Assembly: GCA_016868785.1 (NCBI GenBank)
Contig: VGFS01000002.1
Span: 28,050-92,049, forward strand
DNA: 64,000 bases
Reading direction: 5' to 3'
Origin: Bacteroidota bacterium
GTDB lineage: Bacteria > Bacteroidota > Bacteroidia > NS11-12g > UBA955
Shown here: positions 27,934-36,857 of the stretch, piece by piece
How the letters are laid out: each line of letters starts with the position of its first letter
Position numbering within the stretch: the first letter of the stretch is position 1
Program-made: the position numbers and the translations under genes
Notes under the pieces: generated by a model
The model's input: only the letters and a program-made list of their open reading frames with translations
The model's database searches: none
Told to the model about the DNA's origin: nothing

Positions 27934-29460
27934 TTAAAGTTCACGTCTCAACCGCGCCACGGGGATGCCAAGTTGTTCGCGGTATTTGGCCACGGTTCTG
28001 CGGGCGATATTGTAGCCTTTTTCTTTGAGCAGGTCCATGAGGGCTTCATCGGTGAGGGGTTTTCCTTTGTCTTCTTGTCCGATGGCATCCCCCAAAATCT
28101 TTTTGATTTCGCGGTTGCTGACTTCTTCCCCTTCTTCGTTGGTAAGTCCTTCGGAGAAGAAAAATTTCAGCGGGAAGATCCCGAAATCGGTTTCCACGTA
28201 TTTGCTGTTGGCCACGCGGGAGATGGTGGAGATATCGAGTTCTACTTGTTGGGCGATGTCTTTGAGAATCATGGGCCGCAGTTTGGTTTCATCGCCTCCT
28301 TCGAGGAAGAATTCGCGCTGACGTTGTACGATGGCTTGCATGGTTTTCATGAGCGTATTTTGTCGTTGTTTCACGCTATCAATGAACCATTTGGCGCCAT
28401 CTACTTTTTGCTTGATGTATTGAACGGCATCGCGGAGTTGTTTCTCTTTGTGGGCGCTGGACTCATAGGCCTTGAGGGTTTCCACATAGGAGGCGCTGAG
28501 GCGCAGTTCGGGGGCATTTCTGCCATTGAGTCTGACCTGTAGCACACCATCGTCGTTGCTGACGGAGAAGTCGGGCACGATGTACTGCGTTTTCACGCTC
28601 ACGCTGCCGGTTTCACCGGGTTTGGGGTTGAGTTTGAGGATCTCGTTCATGGCGGCTTTGAGCTGCTCATCGTTGATCTTGAGACTCTTTTTTATTTTGT
28701 CGTAGTGTTTTTTTGTGAAGGCCTCGAATTGCTCTGCGAGCAATTTCTCGGCCAAGTCAATGGCTGGATTGTCGCCATAGTCTTTTTTATACAACTGCAG
28801 CAACAAGCACTCTTGCAAGTCACGGGCAGCAATCCCTGGGGGGTCAAAGTTTTGGATTTTGATGAGCAGTCGCTCGAGTTTCGTTTCGGTGGTTAGGATG
28901 TTTTCGTTGAAGGCGAGGTCATTGACGATGCTGCGGAGTTCGCGACGCAAGTAACCATCGTCTTCGATGCTACCGATGAGGTGGTAGACGAGTTCGAGTT
29001 CTTGGTCTTCGAAGATGGCGCGGGCTTGCTCGTAGAGGTACTCGTGGAAGGTACTTTGCGCCGCCATGGGCATGTCTCGCTGCTCCTCACCATTGTAATC
29101 CTCGCCCATGCGGAAGCTGGAGTAATCGTCGTCGCCCCCGGCGCGCAGGAGTTCGTCTACGTTGATGTCTTGACTGTATTCGTCGTAGTCGCTGTTGACG
29201 TTCAGGTCTTCTGCGTCGAAATTGTCTTTGGATTCGTCGGATTTTTCGTTGCGCAGTTCTTGGTTGCGTTCTTCCGGACTTCTGTATTCTAGACTGTCGT
29301 TCTCACTCTCAAGATTTTCTAGTGCGGGATTGTCGAGCAGCTCCTGACTCACTTTTTCCTCAAAGTCTTGGGTGTTGAGTTGCAGCAGCTTGATGAACTG
29401 AATCTGCTGGGGACTCAGCTTTTGCAGAAACTTTTGCGATAACTCTTGTTTGAGGGCCAT
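27934..29460 (-). CDS. rpoN: RNA polymerase sigma-54 factor
   Basis: MALKQELSQKFLQKLSPQQIQFIKLLQLNTQDFEEKVSQELLDNPALE; RpoN box ARRTVAKYREQL. Start 29460 preceded by TATATTTG. Confidence 0.95.
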   Translation of the reverse strand: MALKQELSQKFLQKLSPQQIQFIKLLQLNTQDFEEKVSQELLDNPALENLESENDSLEYRSPEERNQELRNEKSDESKDNFDAEDLNVNSDYDEYSQDINVDELLRAGGDDDYSSFRMGEDYNGEEQRDMPMAAQSTFHEYLYEQARAIFEDQELELVYHLIGSIEDDGYLRRELRSIVNDLAFNENILTTETKLERLLIKIQNFDPPGIAARDLQECLLLQLYKKDYGDNPAIDLAEKLLAEQFEAFTKKHYDKIKKSLKINDEQLKAAMNEILKLNPKPGETGSVSVKTQYIVPDFSVSNDDGVLQVRLNGRNAPELRLSASYVETLKAYESSAHKEKQLRDAVQYIKQKVDGAKWFIDSVKQRQNTLMKTMQAIVQRQREFFLEGGDETKLRPMILKDIAQQVELDISTISRVANSKYVETDFGIFPLKFFFSEGLTNEEGEEVSNREIKKILGDAIGQEDKGKPLTDEALMDLLKEKGYNIARRTVAKYREQLGIPVARLRREL

Positions 29461-29464
29461 AGCA

Positions 29465-29472
29465 CAAATATA
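29465..29472 (-). promoter_or_regulatory. -7 box TATATTTG, 4 nt before rpoN start
   Basis: Minus strand TATATTTG-TGCT-ATG(29460). Confidence 0.6.
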
Positions 29473-29577
29473 GGCAAGGGCGCCCAAATAACAAATATCG
29501 TGCCAAAAATTTTAAACCCTTTTCTTATCTTTGTGCAAGCAATTTTTCAGACAACGCCAATAAACCATCGTTATAGC

Positions 29578-31122
29578 ATGAGCACACCAGATTTTACGTC
29601 TCCTTCCACTGTGATACAGGATTTGAAAAGCCAGATTGGCCAATCGGTTATTTTGCGTGGTTGGGTGGCCAACAAGCGCGAGGGCAAGGGCATTGTATTC
29701 ATCATTTTCCGCGATGGTACAGGATACTGTCAGTGCGTTGTAACGGCCGAAACGGCCAGCGAGTCTTTTTTGGAGGCGGCACAGTCGGTGAGTTTGGAGA
29801 CCAGTGTGGTGTTGAAGGGGTTGGTGCTATCCGATGAGAAACAGGTGGGCGGGGTTGAGTTGCAGGTGACGTCGGTGGAGGTTGTGGGTGTATCGGAGAA
29901 CTATCCGATTGCGAAGAAGGAGCACGGCATTGAGTTTTTGATGGACCAGCGACATTTGTGGTTGCGCAGCACGCGTCAGTGGGCCATTATGCGCATCAGA
30001 AACACCATCATTTACGCGATCCACGAGTATTTCCAGGGTGAGGGTTTTGTGCAGATGGACGCGCCCATTTTCACGGGCAATGCTTGTGAGGGTACGAGCA
30101 CTTTGTTTGAAACCGATTTTTATGGCGAGCCGGCGTTTTTGAGTCAGAGCGGACAGTTATACGGAGAGGCGATGGCCATGGCGATGGGTAGGATTTATAC
30201 GTTTGGTCCCACGTTTCGGGCGGAGAAGTCGAAGACGCGCCGGCACTTGTCGGAGTTTTGGATGATTGAGCCGGAGATGGCGTTTTACGACATTTTCCAG
30301 AACATGGATTGCATAGAGGGCTTTTTGCAGCATGTAGTGGGCAGGGTATTGGAGAAGTGCGAGCAGGAGTTGGAAACGATTGGCAGAGACACGGCTGTTT
30401 TGAAGAGCAGTTTGGGCACTTTCCCACGGATGACCTATGACCAGGCGGTTCGGATTATCAAGGGTGAGGAGGACGTGAACGGGGTAAACAGCATAAAAAG
30501 TTTGGAGGAGGAGTTGTTGCGTTCTGAACAGCAGTTGGTGGCGATAGATGCGGAGATTGCGGAGCGTGAGGCGAAGGTGGCCACGCCGGGGATGAAGAAG
30601 GGGGAGATCAATTTCCATCAGACGAAGATTACACAGTTGAAGCAGGAGAAGGCGGACGTGGAGGAGGATTTGCGGAACATACCGCAGTGGATTGCGAGTG
30701 CGAGGAATTTCGAGTATGGAAACGATTTTGGGGGGTCGGACGAGACGGTATTGACGCGGTTGTTTGACCGTCCGGTGATGGTCTACGACTGGCCACACGA
30801 GGTGAAGGCATTTTATTTGAAGCGGAATCCGCAGGACGCGCGCTTTGCGCGGGGTGTGGATGTGTTGGCGCCGGAGGGGTATGGAGAGATTGTGGGTGGC
30901 GGCGAGCGGGAGACGGACGTGGAATTGTTAACGTCGAAGATCCAGGAACACGAGTTGCCGATGGAGGCGTTTGAGTGGTACTTGGATTTGCGCAGGTACG
31001 GGTCTGTACCACACGCGGGTTTTGGGTTGGGCTTGGAGCGTTTGGTTACGTGGGTGTGCAAGTTGAAGCACGTACGCGAGAGCATTCCATTCCCACGGAT
31101 GTACGGCAGATTGACGCCTTGA
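29578..31122 (+). CDS. asnS: Asparagine--tRNA ligase
   Basis: ILRGWVANKREGKGIVFI; TFGPTFRAEKSKTRRHLSEFWMIEPEMAF; YGEIVGGGERETD; WYLDLRRYGSVPHAGFGLGLERLV. TATCTTTG at 29526-29533. Has an internal coiled-coil insert. Confidence 0.94.
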   Translation: MSTPDFTSPSTVIQDLKSQIGQSVILRGWVANKREGKGIVFIIFRDGTGYCQCVVTAETASESFLEAAQSVSLETSVVLKGLVLSDEKQVGGVELQVTSVEVVGVSENYPIAKKEHGIEFLMDQRHLWLRSTRQWAIMRIRNTIIYAIHEYFQGEGFVQMDAPIFTGNACEGTSTLFETDFYGEPAFLSQSGQLYGEAMAMAMGRIYTFGPTFRAEKSKTRRHLSEFWMIEPEMAFYDIFQNMDCIEGFLQHVVGRVLEKCEQELETIGRDTAVLKSSLGTFPRMTYDQAVRIIKGEEDVNGVNSIKSLEEELLRSEQQLVAIDAEIAEREAKVATPGMKKGEINFHQTKITQLKQEKADVEEDLRNIPQWIASARNFEYGNDFGGSDETVLTRLFDRPVMVYDWPHEVKAFYLKRNPQDARFARGVDVLAPEGYGEIVGGGERETDVELLTSKIQEHELPMEAFEWYLDLRRYGSVPHAGFGLGLERLVTWVCKLKHVRESIPFPRMYGRLTP

Positions 31123-31236
31123 TTTGGTGAAGAATTCAGTTTACCATTGATATTATTGGAATAAAAACAGAGGATTTAACGAATTACAACTTGCTGTTTA
31201 TCAATATTTTAATAAAAATTTTTGCCTTTTCCACAC

Positions 31237-31256
31237 TTTGTTAACATTTAAACAAA
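31237..31256. promoter_or_regulatory. Candidate operator of the downstream TetR regulator
   Basis: Inverted repeat TTTGTT-aacattta-AACAAA, located just upstream of the TATATTTG box (31265-31272). Confidence 0.35.
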
Positions 31257-31280
31257 CTTGTTGGTATATTTGCTCCCCCT

Positions 31281-32033
31281 ATGAGCACATCTACACGACA
31301 ATTGATCCTGCAACGTTGCTTTGAAGCGATACAGGCCAAGGGATTTGAGACCTTGCGCACCGATAAAGAGATCGCCCGTTTGAAAATCACCAAAGGTGCA
31401 TTTTATCATTATTTTCCCAACAAGGCGGAGTTGGGATATGCGGTGGTTGATGAGGTGATGTTACCCTATTACGAGCAGAAATGGGCGAGTTTGGCCAATA
31501 TTGAAATTGGTGTTGCTAAGGCCTTGATCGCTGTATTAGAACAAGAGAAAACCAAAGCTACAGAGACGAGTATCAAACGTGGTGACGTTTTAACCAACAT
31601 GATCTTAGAAATGAGTCATGTTGATGATATTTTTAGACAAAAGCTTGAAGTAGTGAATGAAGTTCAGGTTAAAATTATCCAGAAGGCCATTATGTCGGGC
31701 AGAATCGCTGGCGAATTAAAAAACCAAACCGATGCACGTTCAATGGCCTTGTACATAGTAGGACAGTTGATGGGTTGCTACACCATTTCTAAGGTACGTG
31801 CTTCCAAAGAAACGTTTGTGAGCATGGTGGGTACCATGCAGAAACAGTTGAAAGATGTTTTGGTGGCTGAAACAGCGGCTAGCAAGGTATCGGATGTGAC
31901 GGTGAATACGGTAACGTCTCCTTCAGGAGACAGGCCAAAGAGCACCATTGGGGTGGTGAATCCTTTTGCCAAGCCTGAGGAGAAAACGGAAGAGAAGTCG
32001 ACCCGAGGTGGGTGGTTCTCTCGCAACCGTTAA
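31281..32033 (+). CDS. TetR/AcrR family transcriptional regulator
   Basis: N-terminal HTH: ARLKITKGAFYHYFPNKAELGYAVVDEV; helical C-terminal domain. Confidence 0.88.
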   Translation: MSTSTRQLILQRCFEAIQAKGFETLRTDKEIARLKITKGAFYHYFPNKAELGYAVVDEVMLPYYEQKWASLANIEIGVAKALIAVLEQEKTKATETSIKRGDVLTNMILEMSHVDDIFRQKLEVVNEVQVKIIQKAIMSGRIAGELKNQTDARSMALYIVGQLMGCYTISKVRASKETFVSMVGTMQKQLKDVLVAETAASKVSDVTVNTVTSPSGDRPKSTIGVVNPFAKPEEKTEEKSTRGGWFSRNR

Positions 32034-32110
32034 TAAACAAGGATTCAAGGATGCCGCGGGTGTTGTTAGTTGCTCCCTGCGGTGAAATCCAAGAAACAAA
32101 TAGCTCAAAG

Positions 32111-32141
32111 AAAAAGGGCTTCCGCGAGGAAGCCCTTTTTT
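32111..32141 (+). terminator. Intrinsic terminator, probably bidirectional
   Basis: AAAAAGGGCTTCC-GCGA-GGAAGCCCTTTTTT between convergent TetR and S46 genes. Confidence 0.9.
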
Positions 32142-32162
32142 CGTTAATGAGTTAATCTGAAA

Positions 32163-34331
32163 TTATTTCACGATAGTCATTTCGTCGATCAGGTGCTTGG
32201 CGCCGCCCAATTTTTCAACGATGAACAACGTGTAACGAACGTCTAAGCTGATGGTGCGCTGAACCTTGGGTAGAAATGCGAAATCAGAGCTGATCGCTTC
32301 CCAGTTGCCGTCGAAGGCGGTACCAATCAACTCGCCTTTGGCGTTCATCACAGGACTTCCGCTGTTACCACCGGTGATGTCGTTGTCGGTTAGGAAGCAA
32401 GTGTGCAACTCGCCATCTTTGTCGGCATACTGACCGAAATCGCGGGCGCGAATCAAGGCCAATAAGGGTTGTGGTGCGTCGAATTCGAAATCGCCGGCTT
32501 TGTATTTCTCCAAAATGCCTTTGGCAGTGGTGAAATAAGAATAGCTCACGGCATCACGGGCGTCGTAAGCCTTCACGGTTCCGTATGTCAAACGCATGGT
32601 ACCATTGGCATCGGGGGCCATGGTGATGTTGTTGCTGGCCGACATCTCCAATTGGGCCGACAAGAACAAGCGGTTGGCGCGGTCGAGTTTGCTGTTGATG
32701 CCATCGAAAACGGGTTTCATATCAACCCGCAATTTGTTTACGTAACCGTTGGTGATCTTGTACAATAAATCGGCTTCCAACTTGCTGGCAGAGGGTTTGG
32801 CCAAGAATTTCGCCAAGCGCTCTTTGCTGGTGAAGATGGATTTGGCGAACAACAACTCGGCAATGGCTGCATAGTTGCGCTTGTTTTTAACCACCAAAGC
32901 AGTAAAATCAGCGGGCAATTGGGCAGGATCCAAATCTTCGTAGAGGTGTTTCAATACTACGGCCAACACCTCTTTTTCGATGCTTGGGTAGAACTCTTTA
33001 TACATCTCATCCAAACCACGCAAAATGGCGCGAGATGAAGTGTCTTTGGCATTGGCTTTCAAGGCATCGGCGAGTCCCTTGAATGAAAGGGCAAAGCTCA
33101 TGGCTTGGCTGTTAGAGATTCCGTCTTGGAAGTACACGGGGTACAATCCGTAAGTGTACAATTCGCGGTAGGCCTCGTCGTACAGAGAAGTTACATCCCC
33201 GTACACATCGGTCTTTTTGTTTTCACGCACCCAACGCTCAAACGCCAATTCGGCATTTTTGCGGGTATCGTAGAGTCCGTTGGGCTTGGCCAAATCGTTG
33301 GCTTCACCGTTGAATTTGTTCCAGTAGTTGCCGATGCTGGCCAAACGGTCTGAGTACATCAATCGCACCGACTCGTCTTGCTTCATGTAGGTTTCGTAAA
33401 CATCCATGATGTCGCGACGCAATTGCACACGCATGGGGCGTTCTTTGCTGGCCAAGTATTTGATGCCTTCGCTGTAGGTATAGCGGGTGGTACGGCCTGG
33501 GTAGCCCATGATCATGGCGTAATCACCGTCTTTCATGCCCCCGATGTTGATGGGCAGGTGGTGCGCTGGGGCAAAGGGTTTGTTGGCAGCATTGAAGTCG
33601 GCCGATTTGTTATTTCCATTTGCATAAATGCGGAACATGCTGAAGTCGCAGGTGTGACGGGGCCAACGCCAGTTGTCGGTCTCCCCACCAAATTTACCCA
33701 CACTTTCTGGGGGAGTTCCTACCAAGCGGATGTCGCGGTAAACTTCATAGTACATTGCCAGGTATTGGTTTCCGTTGTAGAACGATGAAATTTCCACCAC
33801 GTAGTTGTTGCGTTCTTCGCCCAATGCAGCGATCACGGCTTCTTTGGTTTTGGCGATTTGCGCGGCCACGGCTTTGGCGCGGGTGGCTTCGTCTTGGTTG
33901 ATGGCGATGCCGCCGAGTACTTGGCTGGTTATGTCTTCAATTTTGCGCAACAATCCGATGTTGAAATTGGCGGGGCGTTCTGCTTGCTGGTTGGCGGCCC
34001 AGAAACCATTTTTCAAGATGTTGTCTTGGTTGGTAGAAAGCTCTTGGATGGCTCCGTAACCACAGTGGTGGTTGGTGAGGAACAATCCTTGTTTGGAGAT
34101 GACTTCGCCGGTGCAGAACATCCGACCTTGCTTCGACATCAAACGCACGATGGCGTCTTTCACGGAGGCTTGGTTGATGGAGTAGATGTCTTCGGCAGAC
34201 AATTTCAATCCGCGGGCTTGCATGGGATCTTGGATCTTTTGCAGCAAGGTGAGCGGCCACATGCCTTCATCGGCCCGCAGCTGGAATAATGCTGAGAAGG
34301 CCAAGGCCAAACTTAATATGCGTTTTTTCAT
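32163..34331 (-). CDS. S46 family dipeptidyl-peptidase (DPP7/DPP11-like)
   Basis: Signal peptide MKKRILSLALAFSALFQLRA; DEGMWPL; LFLTNHHCGYGAIQ; DITGGNSGSPVMNAKGELIGTAFDGNWE. Confidence 0.94.
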   Translation of the reverse strand: MKKRILSLALAFSALFQLRADEGMWPLTLLQKIQDPMQARGLKLSAEDIYSINQASVKDAIVRLMSKQGRMFCTGEVISKQGLFLTNHHCGYGAIQELSTNQDNILKNGFWAANQQAERPANFNIGLLRKIEDITSQVLGGIAINQDEATRAKAVAAQIAKTKEAVIAALGEERNNYVVEISSFYNGNQYLAMYYEVYRDIRLVGTPPESVGKFGGETDNWRWPRHTCDFSMFRIYANGNNKSADFNAANKPFAPAHHLPINIGGMKDGDYAMIMGYPGRTTRYTYSEGIKYLASKERPMRVQLRRDIMDVYETYMKQDESVRLMYSDRLASIGNYWNKFNGEANDLAKPNGLYDTRKNAELAFERWVRENKKTDVYGDVTSLYDEAYRELYTYGLYPVYFQDGISNSQAMSFALSFKGLADALKANAKDTSSRAILRGLDEMYKEFYPSIEKEVLAVVLKHLYEDLDPAQLPADFTALVVKNKRNYAAIAELLFAKSIFTSKERLAKFLAKPSASKLEADLLYKITNGYVNKLRVDMKPVFDGINSKLDRANRLFLSAQLEMSASNNITMAPDANGTMRLTYGTVKAYDARDAVSYSYFTTAKGILEKYKAGDFEFDAPQPLLALIRARDFGQYADKDGELHTCFLTDNDITGGNSGSPVMNAKGELIGTAFDGNWEAISSDFAFLPKVQRTISLDVRYTLFIVEKLGGAKHLIDEMTIVK

Positions 34332-34412
34332 AATATAATTACCGCAAATTAACTCTTTTTTGGCCATAACTTTTTCCCCTTTTGTAGCCCAAAAAGCGGG
34401 AAATTTGAGGGG

Positions 34413-35423
34413 ATGGCATTAGTGACCTATACCGAGTTGGGCTTTTACTGTGCGCAGGCCGATTTATATATCGATCCGTTGCGTCGGGTGGCCAAGGCGT
34501 TGGTGACCCATGCCCACAGCGATCATGCCCGTCCGGGTATGCAGCACTATCTCTGTCATTCCGATTCGGTGGGTATTCTCAAACTCCGCCTCGGACAGCG
34601 TATTTCGTTGCAATCGATGGGGTATGGCGAGTCGATTTGGATGAATGGGGTGGAGGTTACGTTGTTTCCGGCGGGACATGTGCCAGGGAGTGCCCAAGTG
34701 CGGTTGTCGTACCGCGGTGAGGTCTGGGTGATCACCGGTGATTACAAAACGGTGGGGGATGGACTTTCGCCTGCTTGGGTGTCGGTGCGATGCCACCATT
34801 TGGTCACAGAGAGCACGTTTGCACTGCCCATTTTCCAATGGCGGGATCAGCAGTTGGTGTTTGATGAAATCAATGCTTGGTGGCGGGGGAATGCGGCGGC
34901 GGGACGGCCATCGGTATTGTTGGGGTATTCTTTGGGGAAGGCGCAGCGGATATTGAAGTATTTGGACCGCTCGGTGGGTGAGGTTGTTTGCCACGGCGCC
35001 ATCAGCGCTTCGAACCGGGTATTGGAGTCGGCCGGATTCGATTTCGGTCCTTGGGTTGACGCTACTGAGGGTTTGTCGGGTTTACGGGCTGGCGGAAGGG
35101 TATTGGACGGTAGTTTGGTTGTTTGTCCGCCGAACGCCTTGCGTTCGGCTTGGATCACGCCCTTGGGAAACTATGCGTTGGCCAATTGCAGCGGGTGGAT
35201 GGCGGTGAGTAAGTCGGGCGATTGGGGCGGGGTTGACAAGGGGTTTGTGTTGAGCGATCATGCCGACTGGCCGCAATTGTTGGAGGCGGTGCGGGCTTCG
35301 GGCGCTGAGCATGTGCATGTGACGCATGGGTTCAGTGAGACTTTGTCGCGCTACCTCCGCGAAACGATGGGCTTGGACGCCGATGTGGTGGAGCAGGCGA
35401 TGTGGGAAAGGACGGAAGAATGA
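34413..35423 (+). CDS. Ligase-associated DNA-damage-response exonuclease (MBL-fold)
   Basis: LGFYCAQADLYIDPLRRVAKALVTHAHSDHARPGM; PAGHVPGSAQVRLSYRGEVWVITGDYK; TESTFALPIFQW; GYSLGKAQRIL; FVLSDHADWPQLL. Confidence 0.93.
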   Translation: MALVTYTELGFYCAQADLYIDPLRRVAKALVTHAHSDHARPGMQHYLCHSDSVGILKLRLGQRISLQSMGYGESIWMNGVEVTLFPAGHVPGSAQVRLSYRGEVWVITGDYKTVGDGLSPAWVSVRCHHLVTESTFALPIFQWRDQQLVFDEINAWWRGNAAAGRPSVLLGYSLGKAQRILKYLDRSVGEVVCHGAISASNRVLESAGFDFGPWVDATEGLSGLRAGGRVLDGSLVVCPPNALRSAWITPLGNYALANCSGWMAVSKSGDWGGVDKGFVLSDHADWPQLLEAVRASGAEHVHVTHGFSETLSRYLRETMGLDADVVEQAMWERTEE

Positions 35424-36265
35424 TGCGCACGAAGTTCAATTTTATCGGACTTGAGGCACCCCAAAAGGTATCGATGGGCAAGTTAAAACTGTGGCTTTCG
35501 GAGTCGCTGGGGATGCCGATGTGGCTGATTGCGGAGAGTCAGCGTTTTGCGGGTTCGTTGAACGAGGCGTTGGCTTTGGTGTTGGGCGCCCCGGAGGGGG
35601 AGGTGTCGCGCTTGTATATCGAACAGGGTTTTGCACAGTGGGGTGGGTGGACGGACGGAGAGCAGCGAGCATGGGTTTTTCGGGTTTTGGTGTCGATGGA
35701 GGTGGAGGACCGACGAAGGTTTATGGCATTGCTGAACGGTCGGTTGGTTACGGGGTCGGCTTTGGCGGGCATGGCGGGCAGGGACGGAGCGGCATCGTCG
35801 GGAACCGAAACGGAAATGGCGGAGAACATCGCATCGGTATCTGTGAAGGTGAGGGCGGTGTTGTTGTATGTGCGTCCTATGGGACGATCGGTGTTGCAGT
35901 ACGAGCTCACTTTCGGACTTCGAACGGGGGAGGAAAGTGAGGTAACCTATGTGGGGTGTTTCAAGGCGGTGGTGGGCACGGACGAAGCGGGTGTGGCCAT
36001 TCACGGGCTGACCGATGAGTTATCGCTGTTGGAATGGATTGGATCGAATTTGGGCGAGCGGATCGGTCCGATACGGGGGGTAAGGGTGTCGGAAGTTTTC
36101 GAATTGCATTGCGATGGGGTGCAATGGAGCAAGCGTCACAAGGCCGGATTCAAGGCCGAGCGGGTGCGGGTGGTGTCGTGGTTGCGCGATACCGCGGGGG
36201 TATCGGGGTTGTGGGAGGTTAGAGACTGTCTCCCCAGGCCGAAGGATTTTGGGCAAAGCGGTTGA
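35420..36265 (+). CDS. LigB-type ATP-dependent DNA-ligase derivative lacking the adenylation domain
   Basis: N-terminus resembles the ligase N-terminal domain (KLWLSESLGMPMWLIAESQRFAGSLNEALALVL); C-terminus resembles the OB domain (VRAVLLYVRP...ELTFGL...GLTDELSLLEWIGSNLGERIGPIRGVRVSEVFELHCDGVQWSKRHKAGF). No KxDG motif. Start overlaps the upstream stop (ATGATG). Confidence 0.72.
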   Translation: MMRTKFNFIGLEAPQKVSMGKLKLWLSESLGMPMWLIAESQRFAGSLNEALALVLGAPEGEVSRLYIEQGFAQWGGWTDGEQRAWVFRVLVSMEVEDRRRFMALLNGRLVTGSALAGMAGRDGAASSGTETEMAENIASVSVKVRAVLLYVRPMGRSVLQYELTFGLRTGEESEVTYVGCFKAVVGTDEAGVAIHGLTDELSLLEWIGSNLGERIGPIRGVRVSEVFELHCDGVQWSKRHKAGFKAERVRVVSWLRDTAGVSGLWEVRDCLPRPKDFGQSG

Positions 36266-36857
36266 CGGTTTCCAGCTCGGAGGGTTGGATGAAACCGTGT
36301 TCGGCGGCAACGGCGGTGAGGGTTGGCAGGTTGGTGAGAGTATGCACGGGGATACCGGCCTCCACAAATTTTTCCATGGCATTGGCAAACCCGTAGGTGA
36401 ACAGGGCCACTACGCCGATGACTTCTGCGCCGGCATTTTGGACACCTTCTACGGCTTGGAAACTGCTTTTTCCGGTGGAGATGAGGTCTTCTACCAGCAC
36501 AATTTTATCGCCGGGGAGCATTTCGCCTTCCACTTGGTTTTTGAGTCCGTGTTTTTTGGGCTCGGGGCGCACGTAGCAGTAGGGCATGTTTATTTTATCG
36601 GCCGCCAGGGCACCATGGGCAATGCCGGCGGTCGCAATACCGGCCATTCGGTTGGCTTGTGGGAACTGATTTTGGATGAGGGCAGCCAACTCCTCAGCCA
36701 CGAAGGTGCGTACTTCTGGGTAGGAGAGCACCATGCGGTTGTCGCAATAGATGGGTGATTTGATCCCTGAAGTCCAAGTGAATGGTTGTGAGGGACTTAG
36801 TTTAACTGCCTTTATTTCTAGGAGAAATTTTGCTAATTTTGCGGCTGGATTGGACAT
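36219..36857 (-). CDS. pyrE: Orotate phosphoribosyltransferase
   Basis: AKFLLEIKAVKLSPSQPFTWTSGIKSPIYCDNRM; AGIATAGIAHGALAAD; IVLVEDLISTGKSS. Confidence 0.95.
   Translation of the reverse strand: MSNPAAKLAKFLLEIKAVKLSPSQPFTWTSGIKSPIYCDNRMVLSYPEVRTFVAEELAALIQNQFPQANRMAGIATAGIAHGALAADKINMPYCYVRPEPKKHGLKNQVEGEMLPGDKIVLVEDLISTGKSSFQAVEGVQNAGAEVIGVVALFTYGFANAMEKFVEAGIPVHTLTNLPTLTAVAAEHGFIQPSELETVNRFAQNPSAWGDSL
36834..36841 (+). promoter_or_regulatory. -7 box TAATTTTG for the NUDIX gene, inside pyrE coding sequence
   Basis: TAATTTTG ends 14 nt before ATG 36856. Confidence 0.45.
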
